DNA of 64,000 nucleotides from a bacterium (lineage in GTDB: Bacteria; Bacillota; Bacilli; Lactobacillales; Streptococcaceae), in the NCBI GenBank assembly GCA_905221295.1, contig CAJNCP010000001.1, forward strand, positions 476,322 through 540,321, in the 5' to 3' direction. Positions within the stretch are counted from its first letter, which is position 1. The number at the start of each line of letters is the position of its first letter. This document shows, in pieces, positions 9,010 through 19,916 of this stretch. A model generated the notes under the pieces. The model saw only the letters and a list, made by a program, of their open reading frames with translations. It did not search any database and was not told the origin of the DNA. Made by a program: the position numbers and the translations under genes.

Positions 9010-10812
9010 ATGGTATTACAACGACATGAAATAAATGAAAAAGATACATGGGATCTTTCAACAATCTACCCAACAGACCAGGCTTGGGAAGAAGCCTTGA
9101 AAGATTTAACTGAAAAAGTACAAACAGCATCTCAGTATGAGGGACATCTTTTGGACAGCGCAGACAGTTTGCTTGAAATTACAGAGTTTTCACTTGATTT
9201 AGAACGCCAAATTGAAAAGCTTTATGTCTATGCACATATGAAAAATGACCAAGACACGCGTGAAGCCAAGTATCAGGAGTACTATGCCAGGGCTATGACC
9301 TTATACAGTCAGTTAGAACAAGCCTTTTCATTCTATGAACCTGAATTTATGGAGATTAGCCAAGAGCAGTATGCAGCCTTCCTAGAAGCTCAACCAAAAC
9401 TCCAAGTTTACAAACACTTTTTTGACAAGCTCTTGCAAAAGAAAGACCATGTTCTTTCGCAACGTGAAGAAGAATTGCTGGCTGGCGCAGGAGAAATCTT
9501 TGGCTCGGCTAGTGAAACTTTCGCCATCTTGGACAATGCGGATATTAGCTTCCCATATGTGCTTGATGATGAAGGCAAGGAAGTGCAACTCTCTCACGGC
9601 ACTTATATCCGCTTGATGGAATCTAAAAACCGTGAAGTGCGACGTGGTGCTTATGAAGCCCTCTATGCGACTTACGAGCAATTCCAACACACTTATGCTA
9701 AGACCTTGCAGACAAATGTCAAGGTGCAAAACTACCGTGCCAAAGTCCGCAACTACAAGAGTGCTCGTCATGCAGCCCTCGCAGCCAACTTTGTTCCAGA
9801 AAGTGTCTATGACAATCTAGTAGCAGCAGTTCGCAAGCATTTGCCGCTTTTGCATCGTTACCTCGAACTTCGTTCTAAAATCTTGGGGATTTCAGATCTC
9901 AAGATGTATGATGTCTACACTCCACTCTCGTCAGTAGATTATAGCTTTACCTACGAAGAAGCCTTGAAAAAGGCAGAAGAAGCTTTGGCAGTTTTAGGTG
10001 ACGACTACTTGAGCCGTGTTAAACGTGCCTTCAGTGAGCGTTGGATTGATGTCTATGAAAACCAAGGCAAGCGTTCTGGTGCCTACTCTGGTGGTTCTTA
10101 CGATACCAATGCCTTTATGCTTCTCAACTGGCAGGACAATCTAGATAATCTCTTTACCCTTGTCCATGAAACAGGTCACAGTATGCACTCTAGCTATACT
10201 CGTGAAACCCAACCTTATGTTTACGGAGATTATTCTATCTTCTTGGCTGAGATTGCCTCAACGACTAACGAAAATATCTTGACAGAGAAATTGTTGGAAG
10301 AAGTAGAAGACGATGCAACTCGCTTTGCTATTCTCAATAACTTCCTAGACGGTTTCCGTGGAACAGTCTTCCGTCAAACTCAATTCGCTGAGTTTGAACA
10401 CGCCATCCACCAAGCAGACCAAAATGGAGAAGTCTTGACAAGTGATTTCCTCAATAAACTCTACGCTGACTTGAATCAAGAGTACTATGGACTCAGCAAG
10501 GAAGACAATCCTCAGATCCAATACGAGTGGGCACGCATACCACACTTCTACTATAACTACTATGTTTATCAGTATTCGACTGGTTTTGCAGCTGCTTCAG
10601 CCTTGGCTGAAAAGATTGTCCATGGAAGTCAAGAAGATCGTGACCGCTATATCGACTACCTCAAGGCTGGTAAGTCTGATTATCCGCTCAATGTTATGAG
10701 AAAAGCGGGTGTTGATATGGAAAAAGAAGACTATCTTAACGATGCCTTTGCTGTCTTTGAACGTCGCTTGAACGAGTTTGAAGCTCTTGTTGAAAAATTG
10801 GGACTAGCTTAA
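9010..10812 (+). CDS. pepF: Oligoendopeptidase F (M3B metallopeptidase)
   Basis: Cytoplasmic zinc peptidase that cuts medium-sized peptides (about 7-17 residues), 600 aa, the usual length for PepF/PepB. The zinc-binding HExxH motif is in [11 protein letters not shown] (about residues 383-393), with the third ligand Glu in [11 protein letters not shown] about 25 residues later. GGATGGAGGAA precedes the ATG. The next gene begins one base after the stop. Confidence 0.95.
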   Translation: MVLQRHEINEKDTWDLSTIYPTDQAWEEALKDLTEKVQTASQYEGHLLDSADSLLEITEFSLDLERQIEKLYVYAHMKNDQDTREAKYQEYYARAMTLYSQLEQAFSFYEPEFMEISQEQYAAFLEAQPKLQVYKHFFDKLLQKKDHVLSQREEELLAGAGEIFGSASETFAILDNADISFPYVLDDEGKEVQLSHGTYIRLMESKNREVRRGAYEALYATYEQFQHTYAKTLQTNVKVQNYRAKVRNYKSARHAALAANFVPESVYDNLVAAVRKHLPLLHRYLELRSKILGISDLKMYDVYTPLSSVDYSFTYEEALKKAEEALAVLGDDYLSRVKRAFSERWIDVYENQGKRSGAYSGGSYDTNAFMLLNWQDNLDNLFTLVHETGHSMHSSYTRETQPYVYGDYSIFLAEIASTTNENILTEKLLEEVEDDATRFAILNNFLDGFRGTVFRQTQFAEFEHAIHQADQNGEVLTSDFLNKLYADLNQEYYGLSKEDNPQIQYEWARIPHFYYNYYVYQYSTGFAAASALAEKIVHGSQEDRDRYIDYLKAGKSDYPLNVMRKAGVDMEKEDYLNDAFAVFERRLNEFEALVEKLGLA

Positions 10813-10813
10813 G

Positions 10814-11527
10814 ATGGTAGAGTCTTATAGTAAAAATGCCAATCACAATATGCGCCGGCCTGTCGTCAAGGAAGAAATCGTTGAACTCATGCGCCAGCGT
10901 CAAAAGCAGGTGACTGGTTCTTTGAAAGAATTGGAAACCTTCGCTCGCAAGGAAAATATCCCAATCATTCCCCATGAAACGGTCGCGTATTTTCGATTTC
11001 TCATGGAGACCATACATCCCAAGAACATTTTGGAAATTGGGACGGCAATTGGCTTTTCAGCCCTCTTGATGGCGGAACATGCGCCAGATGCTAAGATTAC
11101 AACCATTGACCGTAATCCTGAGATGATCGGCTTTGCCAAGGAAAACTTTGCCCAGTTTGACAGTCGCAAGCAAATCATTCTTTTGGAAGGAGATGCTGTA
11201 GATGTCTTGTCAACCTTGACTGAAACATATGACTTTGTTTTCATGGACTCAGCCAAGTCCAAGTACATTGTCTTTCTGCCAGAAATTTTGAAACATTTGG
11301 AAGTTGGTGGAGTAGTGGTCTTGGATGACATTTTCCAAGGAGGTGATGTTGCCAAGGATATCATGGAAGTCCGTCGGGGTCAACGCACAATCTATAAGGG
11401 ATTGCAAAGACTTTTCGAAGCAACTTTGGATAATCCAGATTTAACAGCGACTCTAGTTCCACTTGGGGACGGCATTCTCATGCTAAGAAAAAATGTAGCA
11501 GATGTCCAACTTCCTGAGAGTGAATGA
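10814..11527 (+). CDS. O-methyltransferase family 3 (TrmR/YrrM-like)
   Basis: 237 aa SAM-dependent methyltransferase. It has motif I ILEIGTAIGFSALLMA (about residues 72-87), acidic motif TIDRNPEM, the metal-binding FMDSAKSKY, and VVLDDIFQGG, all typical of the COMT-like O-methyltransferase family 3. The B. subtilis relative TrmR methylates 5-hydroxyuridine in tRNA, so that is a reasonable inferred role. It starts one base after the pepF stop and has no SD of its own beyond the pepF end. Confidence 0.85.
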   Translation: MVESYSKNANHNMRRPVVKEEIVELMRQRQKQVTGSLKELETFARKENIPIIPHETVAYFRFLMETIHPKNILEIGTAIGFSALLMAEHAPDAKITTIDRNPEMIGFAKENFAQFDSRKQIILLEGDAVDVLSTLTETYDFVFMDSAKSKYIVFLPEILKHLEVGGVVVLDDIFQGGDVAKDIMEVRRGQRTIYKGLQRLFEATLDNPDLTATLVPLGDGILMLRKNVADVQLPESE

Positions 11528-11592
11528 TTTTTAGAAAAATTTAAGACAATTTAGTAAAATAGAGAAGGTAACTTACCATAAAAGGAGTAAAC

Positions 11593-12534
11593 ATGAAGAA
11601 AAAACTATTGGCAGGAGCCATTACCTTATTATCAGTAGCGACTTTGGCTGCTTGTTCAAAAAGTTCTGAAGGAGCTGACCTCATCAGCATGAAGGGTGAT
11701 GTGATTACAGAACATCAATTCTTTGAAGAAGTAAAGAATAATCCAACTGCGCAACAAGTCTTGCTAAATATGACCATCCAAAAAGTATTCGAACAACAAT
11801 ATGGTTCAGAAGTAACTGATAAAGAAGTGGATGATGCTGTTGCTGAAGAGCAGAAGAAATATGGTGACAGTTATCAAAATGTTCTTTCACGTGCGGGGAT
11901 GACTCCTGAGACTCGTAAAGCTCAAATTCGCACCAGTAAATTGGTTGAATTGGCAGTTAAGAAAGCAGCAGAAAATGAACTAACTGACGAAGCTTACCAA
12001 AAAGCTTTCGAAGCTTACACACCCGATGTGACAGCGCAAATCATCCGTATGGATAATGAAGACAAGGCAAAAGAAGTGCTCGAAAAAGCAAAAGCTGAAG
12101 GAGCTGATTTTGCCCAGTTGGCAAAAGACAACTCAAACGATGACAAGACAAAAGAAAATGGTGGAGAAATCACTTTTGACTCTGCTTCTACAGAACTTCC
12201 TGAACAAGTCAAGAAGGCTGCCTTTGCTTTGGATGTGAATGGGGTGTCTGATGTGATTAGAGCAACTGGTACCCAAGCTTATAGTAGCCAATTCTACATC
12301 ATCAAAGTAACCAAGAAAACAGAAAAATCCTCAAATTTAGATGATTACAAAGAAAAATTAAAAACTGTCATTTTGACACAAAAGCAAAACGATTCATCCT
12401 TCGTTCAGAGTGTCATCGGAAAAGAATTGCAAGCTGCTAATATCAAGGTCAAAGACCAAGCCTTCCAAAACATCTTCACCCAATACATTGGTGGTGGTGA
12501 CTCAAGCTCAAGTAGCAGCTCATCAGCAGAATAA
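11593..12534 (+). CDS. prsA: Foldase lipoprotein PrsA / PpmA (parvulin type)
   Basis: Surface lipoprotein that helps secreted proteins fold, 313 aa; the pneumococcal orthologue is PpmA. There is a lipoprotein signal with lipobox LAAC (cleavage before Cys20). An N-terminal SurA-like helical domain follows, and a PPIC/parvulin-like domain spans about residues 145-245 (VTAQIIRM ... FAQLAKDNSNDDKTKENGG). The C-terminus is a Ser-rich tail. AAAGGAG precedes the ATG. It ends at a clear terminator. Confidence 0.94.
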   Translation: MKKKLLAGAITLLSVATLAACSKSSEGADLISMKGDVITEHQFFEEVKNNPTAQQVLLNMTIQKVFEQQYGSEVTDKEVDDAVAEEQKKYGDSYQNVLSRAGMTPETRKAQIRTSKLVELAVKKAAENELTDEAYQKAFEAYTPDVTAQIIRMDNEDKAKEVLEKAKAEGADFAQLAKDNSNDDKTKENGGEITFDSASTELPEQVKKAAFALDVNGVSDVIRATGTQAYSSQFYIIKVTKKTEKSSNLDDYKEKLKTVILTQKQNDSSFVQSVIGKELQAANIKVKDQAFQNIFTQYIGGGDSSSSSSSSAE

Positions 12535-12543
12535 AAAAGAAAA

Positions 12544-12575
12544 ATGCAAACTTTGTCATGAAGTTTGTATTTTTT
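12544..12575 (+). terminator. Terminator after prsA
   Basis: 10-bp stem ATGCAAACTT / AAGTTTGTAT with a 7-base loop followed by T6. Confidence 0.85.
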
Positions 12576-12646
12576 AGCAATCCGTTTCGACCAAAGAGCA
12601 AAATTCGAAGGATTAAAGGGTAAGAGTTTTTTTCTTTCTGAAAAAA

Positions 12647-12655
12647 TGGTATAAT
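12647..12655 (+). promoter_or_regulatory. Extended -10 promoter before ftsW
   Basis: TGGTATAAT, a perfect extended -10. The -35 region is a T run rather than TTGACA. The leader to the ftsW ATG is about 65 bases. Confidence 0.7.
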
Positions 12656-12724
12656 AGCTATCAAAACTAGAAAATAAGACGGAATTGGGAACAGAAGCTT
12701 CTGTTCCTATTAGAGTGGTGAAAT

Positions 12725-13948
12725 ATGAAAATTAGTAAAAGGCACCTACTAAACTATTCCATTTTGATTCCTTACTTCCTTTTGTCGATTTTGGGGCTGA
12801 TTGTGGTATATTCGACAACGAGTGCAACCCTGATTGAAGAAGGGAAAAGTGCATTTCAATTGGTACGTAACCAGGGAATCTTCTGGGTAGCTAGTTTGCT
12901 TCTGATTGCCTTAATCTACAAATTAAAATTAGGTTTCCTGAGAAATGGGCGTCTGATCTTCATTGTTATGGGGGTCGAGATGGTTCTCTTAGCTCTGGCG
13001 CGACTGGTCGGAACACCTGTCAATGGAGCATACGGATGGATCTCTGTAGGACCTGTAACGATTCAGCCGGCTGAATACCTTAAGATTATCATCATCTGGT
13101 ATTTGGCGCATTGTTTTTCAAAACAGCAAGATGAGATTGCGGTTTATGACTTCCAGGTTTTGACCCAAAACCAGTGGTTACCTCGTGCTTTTAATGACTG
13201 GCGTTTTGTTCTGCTAGTTCTAATTGGTAGCTTGGGAATTTTCCCAGACTTGGGAAATGCAACCATCTTGGTTTTAGTGGCGCTTATCATGTATACGGTT
13301 AGTGGAATTGCCTATCGTTGGTTCTCGACTATACTGGCTCTCTTGGCAGGAAGTTCAATGTTAGTCTTGTCTGTCATTCGCTTTGTTGGGGTTGAAAAGT
13401 TCTCTCAAATTCCTGTATTTGGTTACGTTGCTAAACGTTTTAGTGCCTTCTTTAATCCCTTTAACGACCTAGCAGGTGCAGGACACCAGCTTGCAAATTC
13501 CTACTATGCCATGGTTAATGGAGGCTGGTTTGGACTAGGATTAGGAAATTCAATCGAGAAACGAGGCTATTTGCCAGAAGCCCACACGGATTTCGTCTTT
13601 TCGATTGTCATTGAGGAATTTGGATTTGTAGGAGCAAGTATGATTTTGGCTTTACTCTTCTTCTTGATTTTGCGAATTATCTTAGTCGGAATTCGAGCAA
13701 AGGATCCCTTTAATTCTATGGTTGCTATCGGTGTCGGAGGCATGATTCTTGTGCAGGTCTTTGTCAATATCGGTGGGATTTCCGGTTTGATTCCTTCTAC
13801 AGGGGTAACCTTCCCCTTCCTTTCACAAGGTGGAAATAGTCTCCTGGTCTTATCCGTAGCCATAGCTCTTGTTTTAAACATCGATGCCAGCGAAAAACGT
13901 GCCAAACTTATTAGAGAATTCAAAGGTCAAACTTCTGAAAGCCTATAA
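12725..13948 (+). CDS. ftsW: Septal peptidoglycan polymerase FtsW (SEDS family)
   Basis: Integral membrane glycosyltransferase of the divisome that polymerises lipid II, 407 aa. About ten membrane segments are visible. Family landmarks are [17 protein letters not shown] (about residues 100-116) and the C-terminal [18 protein letters not shown]. The length equals that of pneumococcal FtsW. It is followed by ppc after 23 bases, as in the pneumococcus. Confidence 0.95.
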   Translation: MKISKRHLLNYSILIPYFLLSILGLIVVYSTTSATLIEEGKSAFQLVRNQGIFWVASLLLIALIYKLKLGFLRNGRLIFIVMGVEMVLLALARLVGTPVNGAYGWISVGPVTIQPAEYLKIIIIWYLAHCFSKQQDEIAVYDFQVLTQNQWLPRAFNDWRFVLLVLIGSLGIFPDLGNATILVLVALIMYTVSGIAYRWFSTILALLAGSSMLVLSVIRFVGVEKFSQIPVFGYVAKRFSAFFNPFNDLAGAGHQLANSYYAMVNGGWFGLGLGNSIEKRGYLPEAHTDFVFSIVIEEFGFVGASMILALLFFLILRIILVGIRAKDPFNSMVAIGVGGMILVQVFVNIGGISGLIPSTGVTFPFLSQGGNSLLVLSVAIALVLNIDASEKRAKLIREFKGQTSESL

Positions 13949-13971
13949 GGATTGTATGGAAAGGAAAGTTT

Positions 13972-16668
13972 ATGTCACTTCAAAAATTAGAAAACTATAG
14001 CAATAAAGCAGTCGTCCAAGAAGAAGTCTTGATTCTGACTGAGCTATTAGAAGATATCACAAAAAATATGCTGGCGCCAGAAACCTTTGAAAAGATTATC
14101 CAGTTGAAAGAATTATCAACTAGCGAGAATTATCAAGGGCTCAATGACCTAGTGACCAGTCTTTCGAATGAAGAAATGATTTACATTTCACGCTATTTCT
14201 CTATCCTTCCACTTTTGATTAATATCTCTGAGGATGTGGATTTGGCCTATGAAATCAATCACCAAAACAATGTGGACCAAGACTATTTAGGAAAACTATC
14301 TACAACGATTAAGATGGTAGCTGAAAAAGAAAATGCAGCTGAAATTTTAGAAAAGTTAAATGTCGTTCCTGTCTTGACCGCTCATCCAACGCAAGTACAA
14401 CGCAAGAGTATGCTGGATTTGACCAACCATATCCATACTCTTTTGCGCAAGTACCGTGATGTCAAACTCGGTTTGATTAATAAAGAAAAATGGCACACGG
14501 ATCTCCGTCGTTATATTGAGATTATCATGCAAACGGACATGATTCGTGAGAAGAAATTGAAAGTAACCAACGAAATCACCAACGTGATGGAGTACTATCA
14601 AAGTTCTTTCTTGAATGCTGTTCCACGTTTGACGGCTGAGTATAAGAAACTAGCTAAGGAACAAGGTATCGAACTCCAACATCCAAAACCGATTACCATG
14701 GGAATGTGGATTGGAGGAGACCGTGATGGCAATCCTTTCGTAACTGCTGAAACCCTCAACAAATCTGCCTTGACCCAGTGTGAAGTCATCATGAATTACT
14801 ACGATGAGAAGATTTATAACCTCTATCGTGAATTCTCACTCTCAACCAGTATTGTGAATGTCAGCGACAAGGTTCGTGAGATGGCTCTTAAGTCACAGGA
14901 TAACTCGATTTATCGCGAAAAAGAACTCTATCGTCGTGCCCTCTTTGACATCCAAGCTAAGATGCAGGCAACCAAGACCTATCTTATCGAAGATAAGGAT
15001 GTTCATCCAAGATATGCTACCGCAGATGAATTTTACCAAGACTTGTTGGCCATCCGAGATTCTCTATTAGAGAACAAAGGTGACTACCTGATTTCGGGAG
15101 AATTTGTCGAGTTGATGCAAGCAGTTGAAATCTTTGGTTTCTACCTTGCCTCTATCGACATGCGCCAGGATTCTAGTGTTCACGAAGCCTGTGTGGCTGA
15201 ATTGTTAGCATCAGCTGGTATCAACGACCACTATAGCGATCTGTCTGAAGACGAAAAATGTAGCCTTCTCTTAAAAGAGTTGGAAGAAGACCCTCGTATC
15301 CTCTCAGCAACTCATGCTGACAAGTCAGAAATGCTTGAAAAAGAACTGTCTATCTTTAAAGCTGCCCGTAAGTTGAAGGATAAACTGGGTGAAAATGTCA
15401 TTCGTCAAACCATCATTTCTCACGCGACAAGTGTATCCGATATGTTAGAACTAGCCATCATGCTCAAAGAAGTAGGCTTGGTGGATGCCCAAAAAGCACG
15501 GGTTCAAATTGTTCCCTTGTTTGAAACTATCGAGGACTTAGATCATTCGGAAGAAACTATGAGAAAATATTTCTCTCTTCCTTTAGCTAAAAAATGGATT
15601 GCTTCAAAAGATAACTATCAGGAAATCATGCTCGGCTACTCTGATAGTAACAAGGATGGTGGTTACCTGTCCTCATGTTGGACCCTGTACAAGGCGCAGC
15701 AACAACTAACTGCTATCGGTGATGAATTTGGCGTTAAGGTCACTTTCTTCCATGGTCGTGGTGGTACTGTGGGTCGTGGTGGTGGCCCAACTTATGAAGC
15801 CATTACATCTCAACCGCTCAAGTCTATCAAGGATCGTATCCGTTTGACTGAGCAAGGAGAAGTGATTGGAAACAAATACGGTAACAAAGATGCTGCTTAT
15901 TACAACCTTGAGATGTTGGTTTCTGCAGCCATTAACCGTATGATTACCAAGAAGAAGAGTGATACCAACACATCAAACCGTTACGAAGCTATTATGGATC
16001 AAGTAGTGGACCGTAGTTATGATATCTACCGTGACTTGGTCTTTGGAAATGAACATTTCTATGACTATTTCTTTGAATCCAGTCCGATCAAGGCTATTTC
16101 AAGCTTCAATATCGGTTCGCGTCCAGCAGCTCGTAAGACCATCACTGAAATTGGCGGTTTGCGTGCTATTCCTTGGGTCTTCTCATGGTCACAAAGTCGT
16201 GTCATGTTCCCTGGATGGTATGGTGTAGGATCCAGCTTTAAAGAGTTTATTGATCAAGATCCGAAAAATATCGAGTTTCTTCGTGATATGTACCAAAACT
16301 GGCCTTTCTTCCAATCTTTACTTTCCAATGTGGACATGGTCTTGTCCAAGTCTAACATGAACATCGCTTTTGAATATGCCAAGCTCTGTGAAGATGAAGA
16401 AGTGCAAGCTATCTTTTACACTATTTTAGATGAATGGCAATTGACCAAGGATGTTATTTTAGCTATTGAAGGTTATGACGAACTCTTGGCAGAAAACTCT
16501 TACCTAAAAGACAGTCTAAACTATCGTATGCCTTACTTTAATATCCTCAACTACATCCAGTTGGAGTTGATTAAACGTCAACGTCGTGGTGAATTGTCAG
16601 CTGACGAAGAAAAACTGATTCATACAACCATTAACGGAATTGCAACAGGTTTGCGTAATTCAGGTTGA
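13972..16668 (+). CDS. ppc: Phosphoenolpyruvate carboxylase
   Basis: Anaplerotic enzyme converting PEP and bicarbonate to oxaloacetate, 898 aa. Signatures present: [13 protein letters not shown] with the catalytic His, [28 protein letters not shown], and a C-terminus ending in RNSG. AAGGAAAG precedes the ATG. Oxaloacetate feeds aspartate synthesis, because mitis-group streptococci lack a full TCA cycle. Confidence 0.97.
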   Translation: MSLQKLENYSNKAVVQEEVLILTELLEDITKNMLAPETFEKIIQLKELSTSENYQGLNDLVTSLSNEEMIYISRYFSILPLLINISEDVDLAYEINHQNNVDQDYLGKLSTTIKMVAEKENAAEILEKLNVVPVLTAHPTQVQRKSMLDLTNHIHTLLRKYRDVKLGLINKEKWHTDLRRYIEIIMQTDMIREKKLKVTNEITNVMEYYQSSFLNAVPRLTAEYKKLAKEQGIELQHPKPITMGMWIGGDRDGNPFVTAETLNKSALTQCEVIMNYYDEKIYNLYREFSLSTSIVNVSDKVREMALKSQDNSIYREKELYRRALFDIQAKMQATKTYLIEDKDVHPRYATADEFYQDLLAIRDSLLENKGDYLISGEFVELMQAVEIFGFYLASIDMRQDSSVHEACVAELLASAGINDHYSDLSEDEKCSLLLKELEEDPRILSATHADKSEMLEKELSIFKAARKLKDKLGENVIRQTIISHATSVSDMLELAIMLKEVGLVDAQKARVQIVPLFETIEDLDHSEETMRKYFSLPLAKKWIASKDNYQEIMLGYSDSNKDGGYLSSCWTLYKAQQQLTAIGDEFGVKVTFFHGRGGTVGRGGGPTYEAITSQPLKSIKDRIRLTEQGEVIGNKYGNKDAAYYNLEMLVSAAINRMITKKKSDTNTSNRYEAIMDQVVDRSYDIYRDLVFGNEHFYDYFFESSPIKAISSFNIGSRPAARKTITEIGGLRAIPWVFSWSQSRVMFPGWYGVGSSFKEFIDQDPKNIEFLRDMYQNWPFFQSLLSNVDMVLSKSNMNIAFEYAKLCEDEEVQAIFYTILDEWQLTKDVILAIEGYDELLAENSYLKDSLNYRMPYFNILNYIQLELIKRQRRGELSADEEKLIHTTINGIATGLRNSG

Positions 16669-16676
16669 TATTTTCT

Positions 16677-16706
16677 AAACTTTCTCTTTTTCTAGGGGAA
16701 GTTTTT
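16677..16706 (+). terminator. Terminator after ppc
   Basis: 10-bp stem AAACTTTCTC / GGGGAAGTTT (two G-T pairs) followed by TTTTT. Confidence 0.65.
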
Positions 16707-16735
16707 GAATTGTTTAAAAAATTCTAAAAATAGTC

Positions 16736-16763
16736 TTGACAAGTAATTGAAAAATGATATAAT
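16736..16763 (+). promoter_or_regulatory. Sigma-A promoter of the T-box leader
   Basis: TTGACA at 16736 and TATAAT at 16758 with a 16-base spacer and an upstream TGA, so a near-consensus promoter with an extended -10. The predicted start is near 16770. Confidence 0.85.
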
Positions 16764-16769
16764 TTAAAC

Positions 16770-17005
16770 ATTCAGAAAGTAATCATTGAAGTTTTTTAGA
16801 GAGTCTGTGGTTGGTGGAAATAGATAGATGAAAGTGATGAAAATTGGGCTGAATGTTTTAAAGAATTTGAAATCATAAGAATTCGGTGAGCACACCTTAC
16901 AGTGCAACTCGTGAAGCGAGATTGAGAGATAGGGGGATTCCCTATAATTGAGGTGGCACCGCGCATAGACGTCCTCACACAAGTTTTTTGTGTGAGGACT
17001 TTTTC
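16770..17005 (+). ncRNA. T-box riboswitch leader (probably tryptophan-specific)
   Basis: The leader holds the hallmark T-box sequence AGGTGGCACCGCG at 16951-16963. An intrinsic terminator follows at once, with a perfect 12-bp stem (16971-16982 / 16988-16999) and T5. The 5' part has the GGTTGGTGGAA motif of the stem I apical region. A candidate Trp specifier codon TGG is at 16845-16847 (in GAAAATTGGGCTGA), but the specifier loop was placed by eye. T-box RNAs bind uncharged tRNA and then form an antiterminator, turning on downstream genes when the amino acid is scarce. The target here is the ABC transporter that follows. Confidence 0.9.
16971..17004 (+). terminator. T-box attenuator terminator
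   Basis: Perfect 12-bp inverted repeat GTCCTCACACAA / TTGTGTGAGGAC with a 5-base loop and T5. It is the terminator arm of the T-box switch. Confidence 0.92.
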
Positions 17006-17095
17006 TATTAGGAGGATGATGATGGAATTTAAACGATGGCATCGCTTGATGATGTGATTTAAAAAGTTAAGATAAAAGAATTAAGGAGAAAGAAT

Positions 17096-18091
17096 ATGAA
17101 AAATAAACGTTTGATTGGAATTATCGCTGGATTAGCAGTATTGGTAGTGGCTAGCTTGATTTATTCATCAATGAACAAGCCAGCGGCTAAGGAAGAGCAA
17201 AAGGTTGCTAAGGTTGGTGTTCTTCAATTTGTTAGTCACCCATCCTTGGACTTGATTTACCAAGGAATTCAAGATGGACTTGCTGAAGAAGGCTATAAGG
17301 ACGACCAAGTAAAAATCGACTTTATGAACTCTGAAGGAGATCAGAGCAAGGTTGCAACCATGAGTAAACAATTGGTGGCAAATGGAAACGACGTTGTTGT
17401 TGGGATTGCAACACCAGCTGCTCAAGGACTTGCTAGTGCTACAAAAGACCTACCTGTTATCATGGCAGCTATTACAGACCCAATCGGTTCTAACTTGGTC
17501 AAAGATTTGAAAAAACCAGGTGGCAACATCACAGGGGTGTCAGATCATAACCCTGCTGAACAGCAAGTGGAACTGATTAAAGCTTTGACACCTGATGTCA
17601 AAACAATCGGAGCCCTCTACTCAAGTAGCGAAGATAACTCAAAATCACAAGTTGAGGAATTCAAGGCTTATGCTGAAAAAGCAGGTTTGACAGTCGAAAC
17701 CTTTGCCGTTCCTTCCACTAACGAAATTGCTTCAACTGTTAATGTTATGACCAGCAAGGTCGACGCAATCTGGGTTCCAATTGACAACACCATCGCATCA
17801 GCCTTCCCAACAGTTGTTTCAAGCAACCAAACAGCTAAAAAACCAATCTACCCAAGCGCAACTGCCATGGTAGAAGCAGGTGGATTAGCATCTGTAGTAG
17901 TTGACCAACACGATCTTGGAGTGGCTACTGGTAAGATGATTGCTAAAGTTTTGAAAGGTGAAAAACCAGCTGATACTCCAGTTAATGTCTTCTCAACTGG
18001 TAAGTCAGTGATTAACAGAAAACTAGCGCAAGAACTTGGTATCACAATTCCTGAGTCTGTTCTTAAAGAAGCAGGACAAGTGATTGAATAA
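17096..18091 (+). CDS. trpX: ABC transporter substrate-binding protein, TrpX type
   Basis: 331 aa extracytoplasmic solute-binding protein of the ABC_sub_bind family. An N-terminal hydrophobic segment (about residues 5-27) has no lipobox Cys, so it may be an uncleaved anchor or a normal signal. Periplasmic-binding fold features include VGVLQFVSHPSLDLIYQGI and GNDVVVGIATPAAQGLA. Together with the T-box and the next two genes it matches the TrpXYZ system predicted to import tryptophan or a related compound. The substrate is inferred from regulation, not shown by sequence. Confidence 0.82.
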   Translation: MKNKRLIGIIAGLAVLVVASLIYSSMNKPAAKEEQKVAKVGVLQFVSHPSLDLIYQGIQDGLAEEGYKDDQVKIDFMNSEGDQSKVATMSKQLVANGNDVVVGIATPAAQGLASATKDLPVIMAAITDPIGSNLVKDLKKPGGNITGVSDHNPAEQQVELIKALTPDVKTIGALYSSSEDNSKSQVEEFKAYAEKAGLTVETFAVPSTNEIASTVNVMTSKVDAIWVPIDNTIASAFPTVVSSNQTAKKPIYPSATAMVEAGGLASVVVDQHDLGVATGKMIAKVLKGEKPADTPVNVFSTGKSVINRKLAQELGITIPESVLKEAGQVIE

Positions 18092-18156
18092 AGATAAAGG
18101 AGGAGTTGGGGACATCTCCTCCCATTTTTACTAAAGAAAGAAGTGAGTGAAAGATT

Positions 18157-19023
18157 ATGATAGTATCCATTATTTCTCAGGGGATGGTCTGGGCGATTTT
18201 AGGTTTGGGAATCTTTATGACTTTTCGAATTCTAAATTTTCCGGATATGACTACTGAGGGCTCTTTTCCTTTAGGAGGAGCAGTAGCTGTAACCTTGATA
18301 ACACAGGGGGTCAATCCGTTTTTAGCGACCTTAGCTGCAGTAGGAGCGGGCTGTCTAGCAGGAATGGCGACGGGACTCTTATATACCAAAGGAAAAATCC
18401 CAACCCTCTTATCAGGGATTTTGGTTATGACTTCCTGCCATTCCATCATGCTCATGATTATGGGGCGTGCCAATCTGGGTCTTCTTGGAACCAAGCAAAT
18501 TCAGGATGTCTTGCCTTTCGATTCAGACCTCAATCAACTCCTGACGGGCTTTATCTTTGTTGCTCTTGTTATTGGTCTCATGCTCTTTTTCCTAGATACC
18601 AAACTAGGTCAGGCCTACATCGCTACAGGTGACAATCCTGATATGGCTCGTAGCTTTGGTATCAATACAGGTCGTATGGAACTCATGGGTTTGGTTCTCT
18701 CAAATGGGATCATTGCGCTTGCAGGAGCCTTAATTGCTCAACAAGAAGGATATGCAGATGTTTCTCGAGGAATTGGCGTGATTGTCGTAGGGCTTGCTAG
18801 CTTGATTATTGGTGAGGTTTTGTTCAAGAGTTTGACCTTGGCAGAGCGACTCATGACCATCGTAGTAGGGTCTATCGCTTATCAGTTCCTCGTTTGGGGA
18901 GTGATTGCTCTTGGATTTAACACGAGCTATTTACGACTATATAGCGCCTTGATTTTGGCAGTTTGCCTTATGATTCCAACCTTCAAAAGCAAATACCTGA
19001 AAGGAGTCAAGTTTAGCAAATGA
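18157..19023 (+). CDS. trpY: ABC transporter permease, TrpY type
   Basis: 288 aa membrane protein with about 8-9 hydrophobic segments, related to the branched-chain amino acid/sugar permease superfamily (for example YIATGDNPDMARSFGI, VIVVGLASLIIGEVLF). Its stop overlaps the ATG of the ATPase gene by four bases (ATGA), so the pair is translationally coupled. It transports the ligand delivered by the upstream binding protein. Confidence 0.85.
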   Translation: MIVSIISQGMVWAILGLGIFMTFRILNFPDMTTEGSFPLGGAVAVTLITQGVNPFLATLAAVGAGCLAGMATGLLYTKGKIPTLLSGILVMTSCHSIMLMIMGRANLGLLGTKQIQDVLPFDSDLNQLLTGFIFVALVIGLMLFFLDTKLGQAYIATGDNPDMARSFGINTGRMELMGLVLSNGIIALAGALIAQQEGYADVSRGIGVIVVGLASLIIGEVLFKSLTLAERLMTIVVGSIAYQFLVWGVIALGFNTSYLRLYSALILAVCLMIPTFKSKYLKGVKFSK

Positions 19024-19778
19024 CAGCAATTGTAGAATTAAAAAATGCTACCAAAGTCATTACGAATGGCTTTGACGAGGAAAAAATCATTCTGAATGAT
19101 GTTTCTCTTGAAATTTTCGAACATGATTTCATTACTATCCTAGGTGGAAATGGAGCTGGGAAGTCAACGCTTTTTAACACTATTGCAGGTACCTTACCTT
19201 TAACAAGTGGAAGCATCCGTATCATGGGCGAGGACGTGACGCATTTTTCACCTGAAAAGCGGGCTAAGTACCTGTCTCGTGTCTTTCAGGATCCTAAGAT
19301 GGGTACGGCTCCCCGTATGACGGTGGCGGAAAATCTCTTGATTGCCAAGTTTCGTGGTGAGAAGAGAGGACTCCTTCCTAGAAGACTTTCAAGCCATCGG
19401 GAAGAGTTTCAGACAACCATTGAAAAAGTGGGAAATGGGCTTGAAAAACACCTGGACACTCCGATTGAGTTTCTATCAGGCGGTCAACGCCAGGCCTTGA
19501 GTCTCTTGATGGCAACCTTGAAGCGACCTGAGTTGCTCTTGTTGGATGAACACACAGCTGCCCTTGATCCAAAAACAAGTGTGGCATTGATGGAGTTAAC
19601 AGATGAATTTGTTAGCAAGGATCATCTGACAGCCTTGATGATTACCCACCATATGGAAGATGCGCTGAAGTATGGCAATCGTCTGATTGTCATGAAGGAA
19701 GGTCGCATCATCCAAGACCTCAATAAAGAAGAAAAAGCTAAGATGAAAATCTCAGACTACTATCAATTATTTGAATAG
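19020..19778 (+). CDS. trpZ: ABC transporter ATP-binding protein, TrpZ type
   Basis: 252 aa ATPase with Walker A GGNGAGKST (about residues 42-50), signature LSGGQRQALSL, Walker B LLLLDEHTAAL with Glu replaced by Glu-His context, and the switch His in ITHH. It powers the TrpXY transporter. A strong hairpin terminator follows the stop. Confidence 0.87.
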   Translation: MTAIVELKNATKVITNGFDEEKIILNDVSLEIFEHDFITILGGNGAGKSTLFNTIAGTLPLTSGSIRIMGEDVTHFSPEKRAKYLSRVFQDPKMGTAPRMTVAENLLIAKFRGEKRGLLPRRLSSHREEFQTTIEKVGNGLEKHLDTPIEFLSGGQRQALSLLMATLKRPELLLLDEHTAALDPKTSVALMELTDEFVSKDHLTALMITHHMEDALKYGNRLIVMKEGRIIQDLNKEEKAKMKISDYYQLFE

Positions 19779-19813
19779 ATGAGTTAAATAATCATCAAAA
19801 AATAGTGAAAATT

Positions 19814-19847
19814 AACTTAGAAACATGCAGATGTTTCTAGGTTTTTT
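19814..19847 (+). terminator. Terminator after trpZ
   Basis: 13-bp stem (19814-19826 / 19831-19843, one G-T pair), loop GCAG, then T6. It closes the T-box operon. Confidence 0.88.
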
Positions 19848-19916
19848 AGTTTCATAATTAGATGAATTGGTGCACTTGTCCAAGTTGCTTCATTTTATAG
19901 TATAATAAGTATTAGC

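Noticed and set aside
11540..11556. TTTAAG-N5-TTAGTA before prsA as a possible CiaR binding site
   Set aside because: Only the first half fits TTTAAG and the second would overlap the -10 region, not the spacing expected for CiaR activation.
12495..12531. Repetitive TCAAGCTCAAGTAGC run at the prsA end as a tandem repeat of interest
   Set aside because: It simply encodes a Ser-rich tail that is also present in the pneumococcal homologue.
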